Source: Margaritifera margaritifera (Eukaryota; Mollusca; Bivalvia; Unionida; Margaritiferidae). Taken from it: DNA of 64,000 nucleotides. The notes below the pieces were generated by a model. It ran no database searches. It worked only from the letters and a program-made list of their open reading frames with translations, and was not told the origin of the DNA. The translations under genes and the position numbers were made by a program. The stretch covers positions 2,875,001 through 2,939,000 of the forward strand of contig JAQPZY010001549.1 of the NCBI GenBank assembly GCA_029931535.1. The letters run 5' to 3'. This document shows, one piece after another, positions 55,613 through 64,000 of the stretch; within the stretch, counting starts at the first letter, position 1; each line of letters opens with the position of its first letter.

Positions 55613-57503
55613 GTATGTATTCTCTTCACCTTCCTTGAATACCAAGAAAACTAATTGTACTAACACTCGTGTATGCAAGTATTCATACTGCGTGTAAGTT
55701 TTTCTAGCGTTTTGATTGGAAGACGTTCGTATAAACACAGCCCCACAGATAAATAATCACACTTTAATTAATTGGCATTCTGCCTTTACAACTCTTAATT
55801 AACAACTCTTATTGACTAATAACCGTGACTTCCAAATCTTGTCTGAAATCTGTGCAAGAAAGATTTTTGTTAGACGACTATTCAAACTTCTTACATCGAG
55901 ATATATTTAATATTGAAATAAATTTAGGAGAGTCACCAAAGCAATTTTGCCGCTATGGTAATATGAAAGTCTTGATTAGATTTTATTCAGTGGAGTTTTC
56001 AAACGTACAGTCATACCACCATGACACATCATATGTGTTTGGTTACGACTCCTGTTTTTTTTGTGTTTTTTTTTTTTGTTTTTTTTTTGGTGGGGGGAGG
56101 GGGGAGACAGCAGGTCTTGGTTGGGATAGAGTACAGGAATATGCAATAAAACGCGTGGAATTTGCAGTGGCGAGACATGGAAGTAGATCAAGGTTCATTT
56201 TACAAATCAATAAGATTTTTTTTTTAATTATATATTGCCTGTCTAATTGCGTAATGATATCTGTTTTTAATCAAATCATGTCAGTTTAAAAACTATGCTA
56301 ACCATAAAGTATTTTACGGTCAGCCGTAACATGATTTTTGTCACTAAAAGGGTCCTTTAAATTAGTTCACAATTCAATTTGTTCTTTTCTTCCTGGATAT
56401 GATGTTGTTTGTTTTGGGGGGGTTCTGGGGGGTGTTGGAGGAGGAGTTTTCTTTGGTGGGAGGTTGTTTTTAGGGGGGATGGGTGGTGTTTGTTTGTGGC
56501 TGGGTTTTTTTTGTTTTTTGTTTTTTAACGATGCTAATGTAACAAATAATTTTTGTTCATTCTATAGATGTAAAAAAGGGGTATTCTGGTCGCATATTTT
56601 TAGAATACTTTTACCGTAAGCAAACCCAGCATCTAATTTACCCACATAAGAGTTTTACCTGTTATGATTTTACAATTCCCTTTGATAGCCCGTACGGCGG
56701 CAGCTTATCCCAGGCTACCTGTAGTGAAGCGAGTAAGAGTGCTAAACTCACGCTGTATGTGACGTCAATCCACCGCATGTTAACCGCCTATCAGTTACAG
56801 GTACCCATTTATAGCTGGAACGACAGGATACAGCAAGGTAAACTGACCAGCGACGATGGTACCCATTTACAGCTGGGACGACTGAATCTAGTATGTTTAA
56901 CCGCCCAGCGGATGGTGATATCCATTTACAGCTGGGTCGACTGGATCCAGCCAGGTTATCAGCCCAGCGGATCCTTGTAAGAGTCTATAGCTGGGACGAT
57001 TGGATACAGCAAAGCTAATGGCCCAGCGGATGCTTGTTACCATTTACAGTTGGGACGACATTACACAGTAAGGTTAACTACCCAGCAGGTAATGGTATCC
57101 ATTTACAGCCGAGTCGACTTTAGCCAGCAACGTTAAATGCCATTGGATGCTAGTACCAGTTTACAACTGAGACGACGGGATCCAGTACCTTGAAGTACTC
57201 AGCTCAAAAGCGCAAACATTAGTGGCTAGAGCGTAACTGGAACCCACAACGCTTTTAATTCTGATTCTGCAGTGTCTACCAACAGACTACGCTGCATCTG
57301 CGTACTCGAAAAAACTTGATGCAGGTCCACTGGCGAAAACCTAAATTCAAGACAAAATAAATTTAATGGTGACAGTAATGAGGACAGATATGTGAACTGA
57401 TATTTGTAATAGATCTGAGACTTATACTTTTGTTAATACAAGCACTGAAGTTCAGATATGTTTTTCCTATTATAAGTCCAATTTCTTTCATTCCATTTTC
57501 TAG
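55613..57503 (+). other. Gene B intron 2
   Basis: 1.9 kb. It contains homopolymer-rich T/G stretches (56056-56105 and 56410-56530) and the mobile minisatellite at 56790-57315. ORFs in it are not called. Confidence 0.6.
56790..57315 (+). repeat. Interspersed minisatellite (58-60 bp units) with tRNA-like tail
   Basis: About seven units like those at 15828-16190, then the same tail ('GTGGCTAGAGCGTAACTGGAACCCAC', 'CTACGCTGCATCTGCGTACTCGAAA'). Here it lies 190 bp upstream of the Ig2 exon, a different intron from gene A's copy. Confidence 0.6.
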
Positions 57504-57812
57504 GTCTCAGATTAACTGGACAATTTGATGAATCGATGATCCTGCCGTTCATGTATAATAACACGAACACATCTTCAATTAAATTGGAAGTGCCTTGGCT
57601 TATAAATTCCATTACCTTTGGAATCTACAACGTGGCACAGAAGAACTGTACCTATGTTATAAGCCAGTATATGAATCACATTGAAAGCTGTGAATTAAAT
57701 GAAACGAACTTTTATCTCACCCTTAGAAAATTCCGTTGGTTATACAAGGGCAACTACATAGCCTGGGATGACAAGGGGTTCCTTTTGGATTCGATATTTG
57801 TCGACACTCCAG
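57504..57812 (+). CDS. Gene B exon 3: V-set-like Ig domain 2
   Basis: 309 nt, phase 1 to 1, acceptor CATTTTCTAG, donor G|GTAAAT. In the family frame it is fully open: NNTNTSSIKLEVP, ITFGIYNVAQKNC, HIESCELN, KGNYIAWDDKGFLLD. Conserved with gene A: the second and third cysteines, the G-x-Y turn, and DKGFLLD. The first Ig2 cysteine of gene A is Tyr here, and the Asp of D-x-G is Lys. Glycosylation sites: NNT, NTS, NCT and NET. Confidence 0.78.
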
Positions 57813-58689
57813 GTAAATATTTCTTGCGACTTCATTGAATCACGTGTACTCTACTTTACGAATTTTGGCCATAACTGACTTTATAAAATGAATCTTACAA
57901 AAGAATATTATTGTTTTAAAAAGCCGTTTTGAAAATAGTTGAAAGTCTTTGCATGTCAACGCATTTATATTAAGATTATACATTTGCATAGTTATAGAGT
58001 TACACGTTTATATATAGAGTATACATTTCTCAGTCTGGGAATGGTTCAATAAATCGAATATAATCTTGCTTTCGTGGCATGAATGGCACAGAGTTTCCAC
58101 TAAATATGACGTCAGTCCATTTTAGATCAACCATGGGTAACGTTGGTACTTATAGGGAGACCGTACAAATCGAAGCTACTGCATCACTTCAGGACATAGG
58201 GGCAATAACAACGTCGGGACTCGAACTCATAATCTGCCGGTTGTAAAACCAGAGCCCATATTTTAAATAATCTTCAGCACGATAATTTATTTCAGACAAT
58301 TTTTTGTTTGCTTGATTGTGTGATTAAACGCATTATAGAGATAAGACCAAGAACTTCGGTCAAATAAATAAAGTTGGCCAAATTTATAGAATTAATTAAC
58401 TTTGTTGTATTTTAAAATCCATATTGACTAAATTTGACCAATTGCAAAAGCTATCAGAAAGATTTTTCATTTTGGAGTTTCTTTTGGTTTGATCTTTTGT
58501 CTATGTGCTCAGACAGTTTGAAAAATACGTGAACATGGGGTCTCCATGAGCGTTTGGCCTGTGCGAAAGGTTCATCATTCGGATAACAGAAAATCCGGAA
58601 GAAATCGCCCCGACAAGTTTATCAAAACTGGGAGTGGTTAATATTACTGGAATTATTAACAATTTCCGTAACTCTCATGTCAGTGATGA

Positions 58690-58691
<2 letters not shown>

Positions 58692-58743
<52 letters not shown>
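58692..58743. repeat. (TC)n microsatellite
   Basis: 26 CT units at the position equivalent to 17043 in gene A. Confidence 0.95.
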
Positions 58744-58747
<4 letters not shown>

Positions 58748-59449
58748 GTTCTGGTGTCTGTCAGTTTATGGCAAATGTAATGCCGTAATACATTTTCATA
58801 AAACGTAATGCTATAGTCGCTCTTTCTTAACTAAACGTGACCTGTTGCATATCGTTGTGAACAAGATAATTTCATATAACGGAGTTTTCGAATTTTATTT
58901 TTCTTCAATTTATTAAATGGTCGATTCAAATGCAATTAGTACCAGTGAGCATGTAACTTTCGTTTTATCTGCGTTGATTTGTGTGTCTCTTTGTCTTCTC
59001 CGTTCATTTCTTTGCCCGTCCAGAAATCACCTCAGCTGATGAAAGAAATAAGCATTCGTAAATCAAATTTTGAAAATAGCTATATTTGTTAGAAAAATAA
59101 CCGTTTACAAAAAACTTGGTCCATTTTGGTGGAATTAAGACCCTTACCGATTGGGTTTGCAAATGACTTGACGTATTGTGGAGGAATTATGACCCTGACT
59201 GATTGGGTTTATAAATAGCTTGGCGTCTATTGGTGGAATTATGACCATTGCTGATTAGGTTTACAAATACATGGCCCACGTCGAGCACTGAGATGGAATT
59301 AAGACCTTACCAATAACTTGGCGCATTTCGATGGAGTTATGATTCATACACGACCGAGAATGGGCTATGTGTTTCCATCCAGTCATTTCGATGCAACCAG
59401 GGAAACATTATGTCTGCAAAAAGTATTTTTTTTATACTCCCACTGCAGG

Positions 59450-60260
59450 GCTATATAGCAATCATCATATCCGTCAGTCCGTGCTTCCGCCCGGCACTCG
59501 TTTGCGCAACTAGTCCCGCAGTTTTTTGATGGATTGCCATGAAGTTTGGTAAATATTATGGTCATCACCTGATGATACTTATATCGGCAAATCACTTTGC
59601 TCAGTCAATTTATTGTTAAAGTTACTGGCCTCTTGGTGTTTTTAGCAGTGTATGACACGATCTTGTTACTGCAACTTGTCCCACAGTTGTTTATGAACTT
59701 CTATGAAATTCAGTAAATATTATGGTCATCATCTGAATAATCGGATATCAAGAACCCACGTTGCTCCCGCAATTTTTGTTTGAGTTATTGCCATTTTTGT
59801 TTTGTAGTTTAATGCAGTGTACGACACAGTCTAGTTAGCGCAACTAGTCATTCAGTGTGTCTTGCGGGATTTATGGCTCGTTTTGAAACTTAGTACATAT
59901 TATGGTCATCATCTAAAGATACAGATATTGACAAATATTTGTGTGTCCTTGATTTTTGTAAGAGTTGTTGACCTTTTTTGTCTGGATGCGATCTATGACA
60001 TAATTTTGTGAATCTAGTTTTACAGTTTTTAGTTTAGCTATTTAAAGGTTTTGTGCAATTCTTCATTTTTACATTTTTAGAACTTTAATTTTAATTGGCA
60101 GCATATGGCCAATATTGTGCCGAGGTGACGTTAAACGCTAATACATGCGTATTTAGTTAATTGATGTGAAACTTAACACATATGATGCTCATCATCAGAA
60201 GATATGCTTGTTGATAAATCATTGTAATCACAGTATTTTCAGAAGAGTTATGCACTTTGT
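59450..60260 (+). repeat. Minisatellite, about 165-bp unit, four to five copies
   Basis: 'GCGCAACTAGTCCCGCAGTTTTTTGATGGATTGCCATGAAGTTTGGTAAATATTATGGTCATCA' and its relatives near 59665, 59840 and 60015. The position equals 17560-18075 of gene A, so the array predates the duplication. Confidence 0.6.
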
Positions 60261-60709
60261 TTTTTTTAATTCAGATTCATCTCCATTATGGAGTTGGATG
60301 CGATGAGAAGAAGGAATTGTATATTTACTTGAGCAAATTGATCATTATTCCTTTAGTTTGTTTTATTATTTTCACTGTTAATCTACATAAAGTTGAGCAA
60401 TTGCATGAGGTATTCTATCTTTCCATTAATCATCCAAGTATGCGCTATGAAGATGTTATGTAGTTTTCCTTTACCATCAACTCTAACAAAGGGTCATTAA
60501 ACCTTTACTCCTAAAAGACGGACTGTGATGGATGCCTTGTCATGCGATAAAGTATTGCTATTATAGTTCGTAGGCGCATAATATATACTATTATTGAGAT
60601 GTGTAAATAAATAACTGAGATAATTACAACACTTTTCTGCATCAAATAAAATGCTCTAATGACCGGAGTTAGGATTGATGAGGAGTTCTTCTAAATTATA
60701 CCGTAAAAG

Positions 60710-60781
60710 GCAAGAGCACATCAAGTCCGCAAAGTACAAATGGGTATTCAAGTTCATCGTTTATATCTGAGGAAGACAATA
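60710..60781 (+). CDS. Gene B exon 4a: stalk
   Basis: 72 nt, phase 1 to 1: GKSTSSPQSTNGYSSSS then FISEEDN. It matches gene A's stalk (TTSSPENTHGYSSTPS) and has a good donor (A|GTAAGTTG). The acceptor (ATTATACCGTAAAAG) has a poor pyrimidine tract, so use of this exon is uncertain. Confidence 0.5.
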
Positions 60782-61134
60782 GTAAGTTGTGATAGACAAA
60801 GATACATTAATGAATTGCATGATTCTTTCCAGCTATGCATATGAGATCAATAAATAAATTAATTAAAAGGCCGTTTATCTTAAATGTACCGTTTTAGTAT
60901 TTTCTTCGTTTTTAATCTTCACGCATGATAATGTATCCCCACATCCAATGACATAATATGTTTAGTATTATTTATAATGGAATGAAATGAATATGTTTCA
61001 TATCTCCAAATAGCACTTCCTTTATGTGATATATTGATATTTTTTGCTAACCAGATTTGATTCCTCGATACATCCATGACTTATCTGTATAGACAAGTTT
61101 AGCTGCATCAATCAATCTATTTATCTATCTGGAT

Positions 61135-61137
<3 letters not shown>

Positions 61138-61197
<60 letters not shown>
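61138..61197. repeat. (TA)n microsatellite
   Basis: About 30 TA units between the two stalk exons, preceded by short TCTA units as in gene A intron 4. Confidence 0.95.
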
Positions 61198-61199
<2 letters not shown>

Positions 61200-61421
61200 T
61201 ATGTTAGTCGGTCGGTAGGTATGTATATCATCCTGTATATCTTTCATCGATGTGTGGTAGCCTCTTTGTAATAGCATGTATTCAATAACTGAGATAATTA
61301 CAATTACAACGATTGAATGCCTCTAACAAAATACGATAATGACCTGAGTTAAGATTGATCAGGAGTTCATCTGAATCCTGCCGCATTATTCTATTCGTTT
61401 TTGTTTCTTTTTGTTTAAAAG

Positions 61422-61487
61422 ACAACATCACATCAAGTCAGCAAAGTACAAATGGGTATTTATGCCCGAGTTCTGATGAAGAAAATG
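61422..61487 (+). CDS. Gene B exon 4b: second stalk copy
   Basis: 66 nt, phase 1 to 1: DNITSSQQSTNGYLCPSS then DEEN. Acceptor TTCTTTTTGTTTAAAAG, donor G|GTAAGTAC. Its flanks ('GACCTGAGTTA.GATTGATCAGGAGTTCATCTGAATCCTGC.GCATTATT') match gene A 18481-18530, better than those of 4a. It has an NIT glycosylation site and, unlike the others, a cysteine. 4a and 4b arose by local duplication of exon plus flanks. Confidence 0.65.
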
Positions 61488-61950
61488 GTAAGTACTGATA
61501 AACAAAGATAAATTAAGGAGTGGAATGATTCTTTCAAGATATGCATTTGAGATAGATAGATAGATACATAAATAAATAAATAATTAAATAAATAAATAAA
61601 GGTCATTTATTTTAAATGTTGTGGAAATAAAACGTATTTTTTTATCTTCAAACATGATAATGTATGTCCACATCCAATGACAGAATGTGTTTTGTATTAT
61701 TTATAATGGAATGAAATGAATATGTTTCATATCTCCAAATAGCACTTCTATTATGTAATACATTTCTATTTTTTTTACTAACAAGATTTTTTTTTCTCGA
61801 TATATCCCTGAATTATCTGTATAGATAAGTTTAGTTGCATCACCCCAAACAGCATCTTTTTTTTTTTAATGTTATGAATTATTTGAATTATATATATATG
61901 TATTTATCTATCTGCATATCTATCTATCAATCTATCTATCTATCTGTATG

Positions 61951-62057
61951 TATCTATGTATGTATGTATGTATGTATGTATGTATGTATGTATGTATGTA
62001 TGTATGTATGTATGTATGTATGTATGTATGTATGTATGTATGTATGTATGTATGTAT
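61951..62057. repeat. (TATG)n microsatellite, left half
   Basis: TATG units that stop exactly at the LTR start and resume at 62935. Confidence 0.95.
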
Positions 62058-62934
62058 TGTTACGGAATTATGTATCATTTTGTTTTTTAAATAATGGTAT
62101 AGTTTTATGATCTCTGTATAATAGTCTAAGAGCTGTCGTCTTGCAGAAAGTACATATAAGGTACATGTGACCCAGTACATTGGTCTTGGGAAAATCAATA
62201 TTGTTGGTTAAGCATTTAGTCATGTCACGTGACCTAGCGCTCGAGAATTTGCACTTTTGAACTTCTGACCTAGATTACGCAATCCCAGAGGAGTGATTAA
62301 TTTTGTTGACCAAAAATTAGAGTTTAAGATCACAATTCTGATGTGTTTGTTTGAGAGGTAGAATAATTGGGGTTTTATTTGACTTACGCAGTTAGAAGCA
62401 TTATAATAAGATGAATTGAAGCGTTCGTCATTCTAGCATATTTCGTCAGCCTGAGAGGTCATAAACGAGATTGGTTCATTTTGTGTGTGGTATTCTGCTT
62501 CAGTGATATTATTATTATTATTATTATTATACAGTACATTCTGGATTTAGTACTGTTACTTCCAATTTAAGTATTATACGGCTCCGTTGGAATTATCGGA
62601 AACATTTTTAGAACTTGTGTGATATTCCATATTCACAAGGATTACTTGGAATTATTAACAATGGGATATAACTGATTCTTGTTAATACATCAGCACTTTA
62701 GAGGTTTCATTGGGAACCTACTTAATTCGGAATATTTGGATTAACTTCCGGATTAGTGAATTTAGAACAATTTAGGACTTTTAAGGATATTCTATACTGT
62801 AAGTTATTTTTAATTCTTTTACTTTTATTGTTGATTCAAATATTTTAATATTTTAGGAAATTAAATATTTGTGTTTAAATCTTGAAAGCTTGTTTGAGTC
62901 TTTTCTTTTGTTACATTACCCCTAGTCGTAACAG
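62058..62934 (+). mobile_element. Solo LTR, family 2, inserted in (TATG)n
   Basis: Starts TGTTACGGAATT and ends CTAGTCGTAACA, with inverted termini TGTTACG/CGTAACA and flanking GTAT on both sides (62054-62057 and 62935-62938). 877 bp, about the size of the two nested copies at 33066-34838. The duplication is ambiguous because the target is itself a GTAT repeat. No coding capacity. Confidence 0.75.
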
Positions 62935-63149
62935 TATGCATGTATGTATGTATGTATGTATGTATGTATGTATGTATGTATGTATGTATGTATGTATGTA
63001 TGTATGTATGTATTATGCAAGTATGTATGTACGCATGTATGTATGTATGTATGTATGTATGTATGTATGTATGTATGTATGTATGTATGTATGTATGTAT
63101 GTATGTATGTATGTATGTATGTATGTATGTATTATGCAAGTATGTATGT
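62935..63149. repeat. (TATG)n microsatellite, right half
   Basis: TATG units with two interruptions of the form 'TATTATGCAAGTATG' (63012 and 63130), suggesting an internal duplication. A long open frame reads through this into the membrane exon but reflects the repeat. Confidence 0.95.
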
Positions 63150-63231
63150 AGGTGTGTATGTCATCCTGTATATCTTTCATCAAACTGTGGTAGCCTGTTT
63201 GTAAAATCAGAACACATGTATTCGTTTGCAG

Positions 63232-63330
63232 GGAAGTTAATATGGCTTTTGGTCTCTTTAATAATGGTCGTACTTGTGACCGCTTGTCTGGCTATCAGTG
63301 CCGTCGTACGGAAGCTTCGACAAAGGAAAG
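63232..63330 (+). CDS. Gene B exon 5: transmembrane helix
   Basis: 99 nt, phase 1 to 1, acceptor TTCGTTTGCAG, donor G|GTAGTA. Encodes KLIW, a helix of LLVSLIMVVLVTACLAISAV, then VRKLRQRK. Matches gene A exon 5 in Trp, helix length and the VRKL stop-transfer residues. Confidence 0.82.
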
Positions 63331-64000
63331 GTAGTATCAAACATTGGCTACGGGTCCCATTCAAATGTTTGTATCTTAAGAGGAAAAGAATAAGGAAAAT
63401 ATCACATAAATATCCTAATATATTTTCGTGGATAAAACATCACACACTTTTGACCACAGGGACGCAAGTCTTTGATCTGAAGTCTACACCTGTGCTATTT
63501 CTACGAGCCAATATATACAAACTGGAATCAACTGATGATTGATTAATTGATTGTTGTTGTACAGCATATCAACACATGATAGGTTATATCGCCGAGGACA
63601 TTTGAGTAAATTGTACTATCAGTTTTTATCGATACATAATTTGTCTGCATAAGCATGATTTATCCAATCTTAAATCGACACGACACTCTCCAAACGAGAA
63701 AAGTCCATATACCTATCCCAAACGTGTTCAGATTATTTAAAAACCCGATTTTTAAGTCTCTTAAATTCCACTTCAACGAAACTTAGCTTCATAAACATTT
63801 GGGTCAGAAAATATTAAACACCATTTCTCTTAATTACTATTACTTACTCACAAGGTAACAATCCGGTAGTCCTCATTGTATTTGTCAATATATTGCAGGA
63901 AAAGAACCAACAGAGGAAGAAAACACCTGGTAAGATTAATTCAGAATAGATCGGAATATATCATGATACTTGTTTTCACAAGTTCTAAAGTGTCTGTGTA
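63331..64000 (+). other. Gene B downstream of the membrane exon
   Basis: A SINE-like head is at 63537-63600. 'AACATTGGCTACGGG...CCTAATATATTTTCGTGGATAAAACATCACACACTTTTGACCACAGGGACG' (63340-63470) resembles 19975-20025 of gene A's intron 5. At 63899-63929 there is an exon-like piece (acceptor ATATTGCAG, donor TG|GTAAGA) encoding KEPTEEENT. It would end in phase 2, unlike all other exons, and has no partner in gene A, so it is doubtful. Confidence 0.35.

Larger units (their letters stand above)
57813..60709 (+). other. Gene B intron 3
   Basis: 2.9 kb, colinear with the end of gene A intron 3: 'CTGGGAATGGTTCAATAAATCG' (58036), a (TC)n tract (58692-58743), the 165-bp minisatellite (59450-60260), then 'AAAGACGGACTGTG' (60513). 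A SINE-like end with 'GTCGGGACTCGAACTCATAATCTGCCGG' lies at 58210-58240. Confidence 0.65.
51876..63929 (+). pseudogene. Gene B: paralogous Ig receptor, frameshifted and cut by the window end
   Basis: The model: 51876-51936 (signal), 55282-55612 (Ig1), 57504-57812 (Ig2), 60710-60781 and 61422-61487 (stalks), 63232-63330 (membrane), with an uncertain next exon at 63899. Order, phases and sequence follow gene A. The Ig1 exon is 331 nt, not a multiple of three, because of one extra base within about 55503-55514. Translation then leaves the family frame and, after splicing, meets TGA at 57526. Every other exon is open and well spliced, so the break is recent, allelic, or a sequence error. If the base is an error, gene B is an intact sister receptor. 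The signalling tail is beyond the window. Confidence 0.7.

Noticed and set aside
62940..63542. 200-codon ORF joining the (TATG)n array to the membrane helix of gene B
   Set aside because: The helix exon has its own acceptor and donor matching gene A. The upstream part is microsatellite and the downstream part is intron; the openness is coincidental.

Overview
This is eukaryotic, intron-rich, AT-rich DNA. It most likely comes from a bivalve mollusc. The support is indirect: introns hold long minisatellites of the kind usual in bivalve genomes (an 'AGGAAAGAAGCCCAT...GGTCAAAGGTCA' unit and a 'CAACTAGTCCCGCAG...TTGCCATGAA' unit), SINE-like copies with 'TTTAACGGCACATCAGCACA', and abundant (TA)n, (TC)n and (TATG)n tracts. 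Species cannot be named from the sequence. There are no bacterial-style genes, and most of the window is introns and old mobile DNA.

The window is built around two head-to-tail paralogous genes, both on the plus strand. Gene A (5161-26048) appears complete: seven coding exons, every intron in phase 1, encoding a 644-residue type I membrane protein. Its order is signal peptide, two V-set-like immunoglobulin domains without the usual cysteine pair, an N-glycosylated stalk, one membrane helix, and a tail of about 350 residues. The tail carries a dense set of tyrosine motifs: three that fit ITIM, one that fits ITSM, a YxxM, a YxN and a C-terminal YxxL. Gene B (51876 to beyond 63330) has the same exon order and similar intron repeats. 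It has two stalk exons, a one-base frameshift in its first Ig exon, and its tail lies outside the window.

Region by region: 1-4.6 kb holds relics of further family members and a solo LTR with an exact target duplication. 4.6-26.5 kb is gene A. Its 10-kb intron between Ig2 and stalk holds a foldback element, a duplicated gene block with a stalk-exon relic and a MITE-like hairpin; its pre-tail intron holds a 2.2-kb satellite of 63/64-bp units. 26.5-40 kb is intergenic mobile DNA: LTRs, a nested LTR pair and LINE remnants. 39.8-42 kb repeats the 0.8-4.1 kb upstream region. 43-48 kb is an insertion with a decayed Ty3/gypsy-type pol region in protease-integrase-RT order. 48-51.4 kb is another copy of the upstream block plus unremarkable sequence. 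51.4-64 kb is gene B.

Taken together, this looks like part of an expanding tandem family of immunoglobulin-type surface receptors with inhibitory or switch-type signalling tails. In architecture it resembles the Alr allorecognition receptors of Hydractinia and vertebrate paired immune receptors. That functional reading is inference; the exon structure, splice phases and motifs are read directly from the sequence.
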